Positions 8,730-16,838 of a stretch of 64,000 bases of DNA are shown here, in pieces. Position 1 is the first letter of the stretch; every line of letters begins with the position of its first letter. This DNA is from Alkalihalobacterium elongatum (lineage in GTDB: Bacteria; Bacillota; Bacilli; Bacillales; Bacillaceae_F): assembly GCF_019024285.1 (NCBI RefSeq), contig NZ_WMKZ01000002.1:124001-188000 (forward strand), given 5' to 3'. The notes under the pieces were generated by a model. That model was not told the origin of the DNA. It worked only from the letters and a program-made list of their open reading frames with translations, and did not search any database. The translations under genes were made by a program, and so were the position numbers.

Positions 8730-8962
8730 CTTATATATATGATGAAAATGATAAGGTAGACCTCCTTATTCACCTCTCTAATTTATATATACTCAACTTC
8801 AAATTTTAAGTATATGACAAAAGTCCAAAGTATGCGTGGAATTTTATTTATTTATTTTTATTTAATTCTCCACCATTGTTCGTCCCAAGTAAAAGGGTAT
8901 TTATTAGATGAAATAATCAATTTATCCAAAATAATTCGATTACTAAACTAATGACTTATCCA

Positions 8963-8987
8963 ACCATTAAGGCTAATACATACTATA
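8963..8987 (+). promoter_or_regulatory. Putative sigma-K promoter for 9019-9996
   Basis: Perfect -10 CATACTATA; the nearest AC lies 14 bases upstream, shorter than in the paralogs. The 230 bases before it (8730-8962) show nothing else. Confidence 0.6.
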
Positions 8988-9018
8988 TATTAGTCCAAAA
9001 TATGGAAGGATGATTGGT

Positions 9019-9996
9019 ATGAATAAAAGCAGCCCAATAAGTGAGGCACTTTGTATACGCGTTCCAAAAGTTTATGATTGGGTAACTCGACAAGTCGATT
9101 TTTCAAGAATGTATAATGGAACAAAGGGTTTAAGGGAACTTAATTTCAAATGTAATGGTTTTTCAGAAGTTTTTACTGATCCATGTCATTTTTTCAACGA
9201 TATCTGTAACGATACTGTTGGAATCGTTTGTAACAATTTAACGATTGATTGCATCATTACAGATTCCTTTGGAAACCCCATTAACCCTGAAGAACCTGGA
9301 GCTATTTTATGTCAAGAATTAACTGAACCAAGAAATCGTACAGATATTAACTTTGAACTTCCTAATGGAAATACTATCACTCTGCAAAAAGTAAAAGTGT
9401 TAAAAAAAGGATTTTATGTAATTCAAATCTCTAACGGGAATAGGGTTGTTTGTATTTCTGATCCACAACCGTTTTCAATTACTGAAAGTTTTTTCCTCTG
9501 TGCACCACAAGGGTCAAAAGTTCAATGTGAAATAACAAACCTACAATGTGAAGCTATTCAATGTTGTAATTCAGACGGATCATTCAATCAAATTGATGTC
9601 CATATAAGTATGTGCCAAAACATTCAAATGGAAGCTTTCGTAAAACTAGCAATAACAGCTGATTTCTGTCAACCACGTCAAGAAATTCCATTTGAATGCC
9701 CCTCACCCCTTGTTCCGCCTCAATGTCCTAATATTTTTCCAATAAGTGATGTACGAGATATACAGGGGAAAGTATGCAAACCAGTATTTGTAAGTTTTGG
9801 ACCTAATCAAACAGTTACTCAAATAAACTCTGTATCACCTACTGGAATAGCTAAAGTAACGTTAGAAACTAGAAATCGTGAAGATGGGGTACGGGTTCAT
9901 TGTAAAAATCCTGGTAATGCTACTGCTGTTCTAACGGTAAGAAATAATCAAACGAATCAAATAAGAAATGTCACCCTTCGAATAATATGTACGTAA
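9019..9996 (+). CDS. KVYDWV-family protein 4 with extra C-terminal domain
   Basis: 325 aa. ATG 9019 has GAAGGATG upstream; a second ATG at 9010 is in frame but overlaps that site. Residues 1-240 are the family module (ALCIRVPKVYDWVTRQ, CIITDSFGNPINP, LQKVKVLKKGFYVIQISN, SMCQNIQMEAFVKLAITADFCQPRQ). About 80 extra residues follow (VRDIQGKVCKPVFVSFGPNQ to the end) with alternating polar/hydrophobic strands, resembling an immunoglobulin-like or Big-type beta sandwich. It has the same internal Cys insertion as paralog 1. The extra domain may reach outward or bind another component (inference). Confidence 0.75.
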   Translation: MNKSSPISEALCIRVPKVYDWVTRQVDFSRMYNGTKGLRELNFKCNGFSEVFTDPCHFFNDICNDTVGIVCNNLTIDCIITDSFGNPINPEEPGAILCQELTEPRNRTDINFELPNGNTITLQKVKVLKKGFYVIQISNGNRVVCISDPQPFSITESFFLCAPQGSKVQCEITNLQCEAIQCCNSDGSFNQIDVHISMCQNIQMEAFVKLAITADFCQPRQEIPFECPSPLVPPQCPNIFPISDVRDIQGKVCKPVFVSFGPNQTVTQINSVSPTGIAKVTLETRNREDGVRVHCKNPGNATAVLTVRNNQTNQIRNVTLRIICT

Positions 9997-9998
9997 CT

Positions 9999-10026
9999 GA
10001 CAGCCAAAACGCTGTCTTTTTCTTTT
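9999..10026 (+). terminator. Terminator after 9019-9996
   Basis: Stem GACAGC/GCTGTC with T-rich tail. Confidence 0.85.
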
Positions 10027-10096
10027 TCTAAACAAATATTGTCGATACCTTTAACATACATATGAGTTAGATATTAGATTTTAAGGAGGTTATACA

Positions 10097-10588
10097 ATGT
10101 CAGATGAACAAAAAGGAATTAGATGTCAAGCATTTTTTAATTACTCTGTTGTATTACCTGATGAAGATGAGCAAGAACAAGAAAAAGAAGTACTTATAAT
10201 GGGAAATTTTATTATCGAAAATATGGGAGAAGATACACTAAACATACCCGTGGTTTGTATAAAAATTAAGCCAGCACATTCTGGAATGCTTGGTGGGAAA
10301 ATTGAAGCAACTCCACGTAGTGAAATGATTGTAGACGCCACAAATTCATTGGAGTGGCAGTATTTAAATCAAAATTTCAAAGAAAAAGCAAAAGAATCTG
10401 GGGAGTATTGGTTACGTCCAAAGGAAAGTAATGAATTAAAGCCTGGCGAAAAACTTTTTTTCTCCAACTTTGACTTAAAACTTAATAAGCCTCAAGAAAA
10501 AAATTCAGTCATTGTAGAAGGGTTTATTTACTTTAAAGAACTCCAACAAGGAATTCCTGCTTTAAATAAAATTATTATTAACTTTTAA
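10097..10588 (+). CDS. Hypothetical protein (163 aa) within the KVYDWV cluster
   Basis: 163 aa, ATG with a perfect TAAGGAGG six bases upstream. No family recognised. The chain looks like an all-beta fold: strands such as VLIMGNFIIENMG, TLNIPVVCIKIKP and NSVIVEGFIYFKE are separated by charged loops, including an acidic DEDEQEQEKE stretch near residue 23. Only two cysteines. No signal peptide or membrane segment. Its place between paralogs 4 and 5 suggests a spore-surface role. A -10-like CATACATAT lies upstream without a good -35. Confidence 0.65.
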   Translation: MSDEQKGIRCQAFFNYSVVLPDEDEQEQEKEVLIMGNFIIENMGEDTLNIPVVCIKIKPAHSGMLGGKIEATPRSEMIVDATNSLEWQYLNQNFKEKAKESGEYWLRPKESNELKPGEKLFFSNFDLKLNKPQEKNSVIVEGFIYFKELQQGIPALNKIIINF

Positions 10589-10737
10589 CTAGCATATTTG
10601 TATAGGTTTTAACTAGAGTTAGACCGAAACTAATTTTTTTCCCTTTAAAACTCCATATTTGCAGCAATGCATTCATCTAGTCCAAGTAATAGGTTAAACC
10701 ATAGGATGAAGTATCTGAATGAAAAGGGGATAGAACA

Positions 10738-11418
10738 ATGAAAATTAGACCTATACAAGAAGATTTATGTATTAGTGTAAAAAAAGTGTACGACTGGGTA
10801 ACCCGGCAAATCGAAGTTTCAAGAAATTATGTTGGTAATGATGGTTTAAATCAACTTAACTTTGAATGCAATGATGTTACAGGGAGTGCAGCCAACCCTT
10901 GTTTTTTCGGAAACCGTGCCACCTGTTTCCTATCCGATAGTAACGGAAATAGACTTGACTTTACCGACCCAAAAGCAATTATTTGTGAAGAAATTGGAGA
11001 ACGGCAAGATGTACCCGTTTCCCTCCCTTCTGGGCAAACGATTATGCTGCAAAGAGTTAGAATAATTGCTCGTGGCTTTTTTGTAGTTGAAATCAGAGAT
11101 AATTTAAATCGTGTCGTTTGTGTTTCAGACCCACAACAATTCACAAGTCGACCTCAACAATTTATCCTTTGCGCCCCAGAAGGTACAAGAGTAGTTTGTC
11201 ATTTATCAACTTTTTCTTGTAATGCTATTTTACGGTGTGACAATTCTTCATTCGAAAGTCTTTTTGTTACAATAGATTTTTGTTTAAACGTACAAATGGA
11301 AGCTCCAGTTAAAATAAGAATTAGAGCGGAGTTTTGTGAGCCTCGTGAGGAAATAGCGGTTACTTGTCCAGCTGTTTCCCCACCACCACAATGTCCAACA
11401 GTTTTTCCGAATTCATAA
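10738..11418 (+). CDS. KVYDWV-family putative spore-surface protein 5 (divergent)
   Basis: 226 aa, ATG with AAAGGGG upstream. The most diverged paralog: DLCISVKKVYDWVTRQIEVSRN keeps the signature, but the KVKVLKKG block is RVRIIARG and the CQNIQMEA block is CLNVQMEA. It keeps LNFECN, NPC, FILCAPEGT, RAEFCEPREE and the PPQCPTVFP ending. Shorter middle segment (ATCFLSDSNGNRLDF). A weak CATAGGATG lies upstream without a clear -35 AC, so its expression may differ from the others. Followed by a terminator. Confidence 0.75.
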   Translation: MKIRPIQEDLCISVKKVYDWVTRQIEVSRNYVGNDGLNQLNFECNDVTGSAANPCFFGNRATCFLSDSNGNRLDFTDPKAIICEEIGERQDVPVSLPSGQTIMLQRVRIIARGFFVVEIRDNLNRVVCVSDPQQFTSRPQQFILCAPEGTRVVCHLSTFSCNAILRCDNSSFESLFVTIDFCLNVQMEAPVKIRIRAEFCEPREEIAVTCPAVSPPPQCPTVFPNS

Positions 11419-11448
11419 AATAAAAAGGGGTCTTCCCTTTTTATTTTT
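11417..11448 (+). terminator. Terminator after 10738-11418
   Basis: Stem AAAATAAAAAGGG/CCCTTTTTATTTT. Confidence 0.75.
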
Positions 11449-11550
11449 GGTTGTTTTCGAAACTTTTTTTTGCAATTGGACCGTTTTTTTGAAATAAATA
11501 AGCCCTAATGGACAAATTCATTTGACCATCTGGTTAATTTACTTCAAAAA

Positions 11551-11589
11551 GCTTCACGTTAAAGCGTGAAGAACCAAGCTTACGCTTGG
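11551..11589. repeat. Twin small palindromes
   Basis: Two adjacent hairpins, CTTCACG-ttaaag-CGTGAAG and CCAAGC-ttac-GCTTGG, in the 380-base gap before the CgeB-like gene. No T run follows. Possibly a small palindromic repeat element. The rest of 11449-11797 shows nothing clear. Confidence 0.45.
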
Positions 11590-11797
11590 ATAACAGCCCA
11601 AGAACAAAAAACATCATTCTTTAAGAAAGAACTTTTTTTATTTAGTTACCTATATACCTTATCCTATGCAAACATTAACCCATTGGTCCAATAACTTTTT
11701 TGGTTTATTTTTATATCATCTGTTTTTTTATTACATAAATATAGTTAATAACATTATAAGTCAACTCATAATTCCAGTTGAGAAAAGGGTGAACCAT

Positions 11798-12766
11798 TTG
11801 AAAATATTATATATACCTTCTGGGTTTAAACGGATATACTTGTATTTTGATCAATCAATCCTTAAATCTCTTTCACAATTAGATTATCAAGTTAAAAGTT
11901 TTCATGTCTCATATGGAGATGAAGCTCTAAAAAAAATGATTAGTTCTTTTAAACCGGATCTTATCCTTACTATGGTCGGATTTAAATTAACTCCCTCCAT
12001 ACTATCCATCATTAAAAAAAGCAAGGTTCCTACTGCTATATGGATGACAGAGGACCCTTATTATACGGATAAAACGATTGATCTCATTCATCACTTTCAT
12101 TACGTTTTTACCATTGAATCGTCTTGTGTAGAGTTTTATACAGCTGCTGGTCACAAAAATATTCATCATCTACCATTAGGAACAAACCCAGACATTTATT
12201 CTCCTCAACTTGAAAATAAAAACTCTTTCTTTGACCTTTGTTTTGTCGGTTACCCTTATCCCGAACGAGTCAAATTAACAAAATACCTTCTTGACCACTC
12301 TTCATACACTATTCTAACAATTGGAGGCAATTGGCACCTTGCACTTCCAAGCTATAATCGAAAACCAAACCTAAAAATCATTAACCAATGGATGACTCCT
12401 AAAAGAGTATCATCCTTCTATAGTAATACAAAAATCATTCTAAACTCACATCGGCCGTTTCAATATAAATATAATCGTAATGAAAAAGGAGTGGTCAATA
12501 ATAGTATAAATAACCGAACATTTGATATTGCCTGTTGTGAAGCCTTTCAACTTATTGATAGAAAAAGAGACCTTTATCATCATTTTAATGAAGAAAAAGA
12601 AATTGTTTCATTTACCTCAATGGAAGATTTATTAGCGAAAATAAATTACTACCATCAGCATGAAAATGAAAGAATTAAAATTGCTAAAAAAGCAAGACAG
12701 AAAGTTTTAGAAAATGATACATTTATTCATCGACTCATTAAAATGATGAGTATTATAAAAAAATAA
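11798..12766 (+). CDS. cgeB: CgeB-family glycosyltransferase-like protein
   Basis: 322 aa. Start placed at TTG 11798 (MKILYIPSGFKRIY), which has AAAGGGTG upstream and matches how the family begins; GTG 11789 is possible and a longer reading from 11666 has no support. The sequence fits CgeB proteins: an N-terminal DUF3880-like half (FKPDLILTMVG, AIWMTEDPYYTD) and a C-terminal glycosyltransferase half (CFVGYPYPERVKL, NSHRPF, FDIACCEAFQLID). In B. subtilis cgeB affects the outermost spore layer and is sigma-K/GerE controlled. Likely a cytosolic mother-cell glycosyltransferase for the spore crust. A fragment of another glycosyltransferase follows directly. Confidence 0.8.
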   Translation: MKILYIPSGFKRIYLYFDQSILKSLSQLDYQVKSFHVSYGDEALKKMISSFKPDLILTMVGFKLTPSILSIIKKSKVPTAIWMTEDPYYTDKTIDLIHHFHYVFTIESSCVEFYTAAGHKNIHHLPLGTNPDIYSPQLENKNSFFDLCFVGYPYPERVKLTKYLLDHSSYTILTIGGNWHLALPSYNRKPNLKIINQWMTPKRVSSFYSNTKIILNSHRPFQYKYNRNEKGVVNNSINNRTFDIACCEAFQLIDRKRDLYHHFNEEKEIVSFTSMEDLLAKINYYHQHENERIKIAKKARQKVLENDTFIHRLIKMMSIIKK

Positions 12767-12846
12767 TTTCTGTTGTCTTTCCTTACTATCAAAGAGTTGA
12801 AATAGAACTAGAAAAAAGTCTAACATCTATTAAAGATAAAAATTAA
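12761..12846 (+). pseudogene. Remnant of a GT2 glycosyltransferase N-terminus
   Basis: Overlapping the cgeB-like stop in another frame, 27 codons read ISVVFPYYQRVEIELEKSL..., resembling the first strand and helix of a GT2 domain (ISVVIPxYxR...LxxSLxSI), then stop. Too short to be functional; probably a truncated neighbour gene. In B. subtilis the cge locus also has a GT2 gene, cgeD. Confidence 0.45.
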
Positions 12847-12866
12847 TAGAAGTTAGACTATCCTTT
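12817..12866 (+). terminator. Strong hairpin after cgeB-like gene
   Basis: About 17-base stem (AGTCTAACATCTATTAA with TTAATAGAAGTTAGACT, one mismatch) followed by ATCCTTTTTG. Confidence 0.75.
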
Positions 12867-12978
12867 TTGTGTTGAATATCTTTTTGTGTCTGATACTGTT
12901 TGGCTTATATACTCTTATGAAAAGTTGAAGCTAATTTTTAGGGCACTTCAGTTTGTGGGATATTTATTTATATTGTAG

Positions 12979-13812
12979 TTAATTATCTAACCCTAACAAC
13001 TCCCTCACTTCATTCGCCGAGGCAATTGGACGATTTAAACTATTGGCTATTTTTATAACACGTTCTACTAAGTTAGAATTTGTAGCTAATTTATTCTCTT
13101 CTTTACTCAACCAAATATTATCTTCTAAACCAACCCGTACTCCATCAGCAAATATCACACCTAATCCATTCATTTCTTTTTGGCTTGCGCCGAGTCCAGT
13201 CAAAGAAACAATAGAATTTTGTGGGAGAGATGAAAGGATTAATCCAGCTTCCTGTAAAGTACTCTGGGCACTGGCAATATTACCGAGAAGGATATTAAAA
13301 TAATAAGGAGGATCAATTAACCCCTTTTTGATTAAATATTTTGCATAATTCACCATTCCCATATCGAAAACTTCTAATTCAGGTTTTATTCCTTTTTCTT
13401 TCATCTCTTTAGCTAACTGCATAATCATATCAGGGCTGTTTACACTGGCACTTTGCATAAAATTTAGGGAGCTTAATGTTAGACTAGCCATATCAGGCTT
13501 CAAATCCCCTTCTAATTGTAAAACATCTGACCGCTGTTTAAATTCTGGAAAATTCCTTCCACTTGTTGAAGCGACTATAATTAAATCTGGTCTTTTTTCT
13601 CTAATACCTGAAATGATTTTAGCATAAATTTCTTTATGATAGGTTGGTAACCCTTTGCTATCACGGGCATGAATGTGTATCATAGAAGCCCCCATAGAAC
13701 TACAATGTAGGACATCTTTAATGATTTCTTGTGGATGGATAGGAATATGAGGAGTGATTTCTTTAGTAGGAATCATTCCAGTAGGCGCAAGATTAATAAT
13801 TAGCTTTTTCAC
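12979..13812 (-). CDS. BKACE family (DUF849) beta-keto acid cleavage enzyme
   Basis: 277 aa, GTG start with GGGGG seven bases upstream. Family features: an N-terminal LAPTGMIPTKEITPHIP, ASMIHIHARD (metal-ligand His pair), EVFDMGMV and SLTGLGASQ. BKACE enzymes are zinc-dependent TIM barrels that condense a beta-keto acid with acetyl-CoA, giving a CoA ester and acetoacetate; 3-keto-5-aminohexanoate cleavage is the classic case. The start overlaps the end of the upstream acyltransferase gene by 20 bases, so the two are one operon. In a glycan cluster it could supply an unusual acyl-CoA for sugar acylation (inference). Substrate not predictable here. Confidence 0.85.
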   Translation of the reverse strand: MKKLIINLAPTGMIPTKEITPHIPIHPQEIIKDVLHCSSMGASMIHIHARDSKGLPTYHKEIYAKIISGIREKRPDLIIVASTSGRNFPEFKQRSDVLQLEGDLKPDMASLTLSSLNFMQSASVNSPDMIMQLAKEMKEKGIKPELEVFDMGMVNYAKYLIKKGLIDPPYYFNILLGNIASAQSTLQEAGLILSSLPQNSIVSLTGLGASQKEMNGLGVIFADGVRVGLEDNIWLSKEENKLATNSNLVERVIKIANSLNRPIASANEVRELLGLDN

Positions 13813-14446
13813 CTTTATCCCCCTTTTTTATTATGCTTGCAGGAACTCCAACAACCACTACACCTGGAGGTACATCTTTCGTTACGACAGCCCCAGCTCC
13901 TACAACTGCTCCTTCTCCAACGGTAACCTCATTTAACACTGTTGCTCCTGCACCAATAAAACAGTTTCTTTTTAGAATTGCTCTACCGACAACCTTTGCC
14001 CCTGGAGCGATAACTACGTTGTCTTCTACTGTTACATCGTGACTTATTAAACTATTGTACCGTGCAGTTACAAAATTCCCTAGTTTAGTATTTGAACCTA
14101 CAATACAACCTTTTGGAATTATACATCCTTTTCCAATCTCAACATATTTCATCTCTATGGTAGGGTGTATTAAATTAGGAATATTACAATTCTCACGCAG
14201 AAGAAGCTGTGAATAAACCTTCATCTCATCTGAATTATTTATAAAATAATTGTTTTCATCTTTTGGTATTTTGCTAATATTACTGGTGGGACCTAAGTAG
14301 GGATAGTTATTAATGATTTCTTTATGAGGATTTTTCCTGTCTTCTAAAAAGCCAGCAATTTTCCAGGTAGGCGTTTCGCTATTAATAGCATCTATTAATT
14401 TTACAATTTCAAAAAAATGGGCACCTAACAAATACAGATTCTTCAA
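13793..14446 (-). CDS. NeuD/PglD-type sugar O- or N-acyltransferase
   Basis: 217 aa, start at TTG 14446 with AAGGTGG five bases upstream. An N-terminal Rossmann-like half (LYLLGAHFFEIVKLID, AGFLEDR) is followed by left-handed beta-helix hexapeptide repeats (EIGKGCIIPKGCIVGSNTKLGNF; VVIAPGAKVVGRA; CFIGAGATV). This is the NeuD/PglD/EpsM family of acyl-CoA dependent sugar acyltransferases. First gene of an operon with the BKACE enzyme, under a sigma-K promoter, so probably decorating a spore-surface sugar. The donor could be acetyl-CoA or the BKACE product (inference). Confidence 0.85.
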   Translation of the reverse strand: MKNLYLLGAHFFEIVKLIDAINSETPTWKIAGFLEDRKNPHKEIINNYPYLGPTSNISKIPKDENNYFINNSDEMKVYSQLLLRENCNIPNLIHPTIEMKYVEIGKGCIIPKGCIVGSNTKLGNFVTARYNSLISHDVTVEDNVVIAPGAKVVGRAILKRNCFIGAGATVLNEVTVGEGAVVGAGAVVTKDVPPGVVVVGVPASIIKKGDKGEKANY

Positions 14447-14483
14447 AATTTCCACCTTCTTAGAACAACATTTTTAATACTGC

Positions 14484-14511
14484 TATACTATGTGAGCGCC
14501 TTTTCAAACGT
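14484..14511 (-). promoter_or_regulatory. Sigma-K promoter for the acyltransferase/BKACE operon
   Basis: On the minus strand: AC, 17 nt, CATAGTATA. Confidence 0.65.
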
Positions 14512-14554
14512 TTGTATAATTGCCTATGATGAAAATTAAGGTAAGAGTTTAGTG

Positions 14555-14650
14555 AAGGGTCTGCACTTTAGTAGGCAAAGGCAATATATAGTTTTGAAAA
14601 CAAGCACAGGTTTCCATACCTTTGTATATATTAGGCGATGGCAGACCCTT
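14555..14650. repeat. Nested inverted repeat of about 95 bases
   Basis: AAGGGTCTGC at 14555 pairs with GCAGACCCTT at 14641, and inside it AATATATA pairs with TATATATT. It sits just after the stop of the SpsA-like gene and upstream of the acyltransferase promoter. Likely a folded RNA 3' end of the SpsA-like transcript or a small mobile-element scar. Confidence 0.5.
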
Positions 14651-14661
14651 TAGAAGCATCC

Positions 14662-15945
14662 TCATTTTTTTAAATGATTCCATGTTATTAGTGGGCCCTG
14701 TTTAAAATAATCTAATTCGTGTTGATGAAGCTTAACAATATCGTTCATAGAATACTTTAACCTATTAATACACTTGTAATATATTGGGTACAAACAATTA
14801 TTTTCGCTAATATAAAACTTTCCCTTACATGTAAATAATGCTCCATCTGGTAATTTTGTATGTGACATAATTTTCATTCCTAGAGGTGGCCCATCTGGTA
14901 ATCTTTGTATTACTACTGGGTCAAGAAGGACAATATCACTATGCTTAAAATGATATCTTTTCATCGCTTGAGCATTAACAATCATTCTTTTCTTACCGTT
15001 CTGGATATAATAAATATTGGGAGAATTAGAACTTTTTATAAGAAGTTGATTCGGTATTTTACCATTTTTTAAAATAGTATCATCAATAGGTGATCCTAGT
15101 GGGTATTTAAATACAAATGGGTCCGGGATTTTTATTATTTTACCTTTTTTATATTTTAACTTGTCAAACATACCTTCCGTGATTTTTCTTCTTTTTTGCT
15201 TATCTACTAAATATACATCTGGGGATAACCCCTTAATTATCACTCCATCTGGTATTTTTTCAGGGATATACAAATTCAGCGTCTGAAACGAATAAGGAGT
15301 TTTATAACTGATATCCAATGTTTTTTCGAGGGGATGAAATAAATAAAATTCATTTAAACGAGCCCAAGCTACTGCATCTGCATTATGCCAATGTTTAGGG
15401 TCATCATCCCAATAATTATTGTACTTTTCTTTGACTACTTCCATCGCTTTTCGTGTATGCATGACCGAACAATGATCGACTAGGTTCGCTGCCTTTCGCA
15501 AAACTCCTTTCGTTTGCCTAGTACTTTGAAAGATGAGGGTATGATTTTCATTTAACTTTCGCGTAATCTGCTTCGAATAAACGATATGAATATCAGGATG
15601 AGTATCTAAATACTCTGACATTACTTCTAACCGTTCAGGCAAATATTCACTATCATCCGTTAAATAAGAAAGGTACTTCCCTGTCGATAATGAAATAGCT
15701 TCGTTAATTAGCGTTGCATATCGGGTTGTTTTATAACGGTCTCCATCTTTTATCTCACTATTATAATAGTGAATTCTTTGATCATTAAGATACGATTTAA
15801 TGATCTTTGTCGTCTTTAAATTAGAATTATCATTCATTATGAGTAATTCCCAATCTTGGAATGTTTGGTTAATTACACTTTCGATCGCCTTGCCGACTGT
15901 TTCTGGTTTATTATAACAAGTTAATATTATCGTAACTTTTGGCAT
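14662..15945 (-). CDS. SpsA-like glycosyltransferase with C-terminal repeats
   Basis: 427 aa. Residues 1-245 align with B. subtilis SpsA (GT2, 256 aa): VTIILTCYNKPETVGKAIES, MNDNSN, TRYATLINEA, YLTDDSEYLPERL and DHCSVMH are family signatures. The rest is an extension absent from SpsA. It has three repeats of about 55 residues with the phrase PxVYLVxxxxRRI (DVYLVDKQKRRKI, NIYYIQNGKKRMI, KFYISENNCLYPI) joined by LPDG-type linkers. Such repeats occur in many bacterial surface proteins with unknown role. The enzyme probably extends spore polysaccharide, and the repeats may anchor it or contact glycan (inference). ATG with GGAGG upstream. Confidence 0.85.
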   Translation of the reverse strand: MPKVTIILTCYNKPETVGKAIESVINQTFQDWELLIMNDNSNLKTTKIIKSYLNDQRIHYYNSEIKDGDRYKTTRYATLINEAISLSTGKYLSYLTDDSEYLPERLEVMSEYLDTHPDIHIVYSKQITRKLNENHTLIFQSTRQTKGVLRKAANLVDHCSVMHTRKAMEVVKEKYNNYWDDDPKHWHNADAVAWARLNEFYLFHPLEKTLDISYKTPYSFQTLNLYIPEKIPDGVIIKGLSPDVYLVDKQKRRKITEGMFDKLKYKKGKIIKIPDPFVFKYPLGSPIDDTILKNGKIPNQLLIKSSNSPNIYYIQNGKKRMIVNAQAMKRYHFKHSDIVLLDPVVIQRLPDGPPLGMKIMSHTKLPDGALFTCKGKFYISENNCLYPIYYKCINRLKYSMNDIVKLHQHELDYFKQGPLITWNHLKK

Positions 15946-16262
15946 GACTGTTCCTCCTTTCTATTTAAAGATTGTTGGTTTCACAGTCATTTTAGCAACT
16001 CGCTATATGGACAAGAAACATAATTATTATCTGACTCGTGTTAATTTTCCTAACACCTTTATTATTATATTCGCTATTACTCTGACATGTTTCTATGCTT
16101 TTTATATGTAATATAAAAATGTACATATACAATGAATAGTTACCCCAGGCACATTTTCTCCAATCAACATAAACTACTAATATATTGTAACAATTAATTA
16201 AAAGGGAAATGTTACTTTAACTAGTTACTTTCCAAAATTAAAGAATGAAGGGAGAGACTTAA
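15946..16262. other. Divergent intergenic region
   Basis: 317 bases between the SpsA-like gene (minus) and the first CVF-repeat gene (plus). Contains the plus-strand promoter candidate 16151-16176. I found no good sigma-K match for the SpsA-like gene on the other strand. Confidence 0.4.
16151..16176 (+). promoter_or_regulatory. Putative sigma-K promoter for 16263-16595
   Basis: AC, 15 nt, CATAAACTA. Confidence 0.5.
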
Positions 16263-16595
16263 ATGGGAAATGGTCCACTATCTTGTGAAGAGTGTGTTCA
16301 ACAGTTTCTTACATCCTATATTGATATAAGCGACGACAATACTCTAGACGATGACGAAAAATTATCTGCAATTAATAATGCCGTTGTCGACTTATCATTA
16401 TGTGTTTTCGGCATAGCTTCAGTTGGTATACAACAAGAACCTGTAAATGGATGTGAATTGTGTGTTGACACTTTTCTAAATTCTTATTTTGCAATAGATG
16501 ATAACCTAAGTGAAGAAGCTAAATTAGCAGATATTGGCACACTAGTAAATATATTAGATGGATGTGTATTTCCAATAGTAGCACCACCTGAGTAA
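16263..16595 (+). CDS. Two-repeat CxxCV...CVF protein A (110 aa)
   Basis: 110 aa, ATG with GGGAGAG upstream. Two internal repeats: CEECVQQFLTSY...LSLCVFG (9-51) and CELCVDTFLNSY...LDGCVFP (about 64-104). Each has the pattern C-x-x-C-V-x-x-F followed by 25-35 residues and L-x-x-C-V-F, i.e. three cysteines per repeat. The predicted helical, acidic repeats lack a signal peptide. First of three homologous genes in a row. No characterised family recognised. Sigma-K context and cysteine content suggest a cross-linkable coat or crust component (inference). Confidence 0.75.
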   Translation: MGNGPLSCEECVQQFLTSYIDISDDNTLDDDEKLSAINNAVVDLSLCVFGIASVGIQQEPVNGCELCVDTFLNSYFAIDDNLSEEAKLADIGTLVNILDGCVFPIVAPPE

Positions 16596-16624
16596 CCCTT
16601 AAAAACTATTAGACTAGTAGGTTT

Positions 16625-16655
16625 AGTCGAAGCCATTATAACTTAGGCTTCGACT
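16625..16655 (+). terminator. Terminator after 16263-16595
   Basis: Stem AGTCGAAGCC/GGCTTCGACT; weak T tail. Confidence 0.65.
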
Positions 16656-16681
16656 CTTACTTATTTTAAAAATGTAACCAC

Positions 16682-16828
16682 AATACTAAATCTAAAATTC
16701 AACTAATTCATTGAATAGATCGTCCAAGCAGTTTAACTCCCTATACATAGTCTATTATTGAGATGAAAAACTCTCATACAAAAGCAACTTTTTTACAAGT
16801 TGTTTCCCTTAAGATAAATAAGAAAGGA
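16682..16828 (+). repeat. Duplicated upstream region, copy 1
   Basis: About 147 bases nearly identical to 17369-17515, ending at the ribosome-binding site. Contains the promoter at 16728-16754 and a leader with GCAACTTTTTTACAAGTTGT, itself a small stem. Confidence 0.85.
16728..16754 (+). promoter_or_regulatory. Sigma-K promoter for 16839-17153
   Basis: GC (AC in the other copy), 16 nt, CATAGTCTA. Confidence 0.6.
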
Positions 16829-16838
16829 GGGAATTAAT

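Noticed and set aside
6096..11418. KVYDWV proteins as endospore appendage (Ena, DUF3992) subunits
   Set aside because: They are Cys-rich and sigma-K driven, but I do not see the short DUF3992 layout; the proteins are about twice as long. Left as unknown family.
11666..11797. N-terminal extension of the CgeB-like protein with a hydrophobic stretch
   Set aside because: No ribosome site before ATG 11666; family members begin at MKILYIPSG, which has AAAGGGTG upstream.
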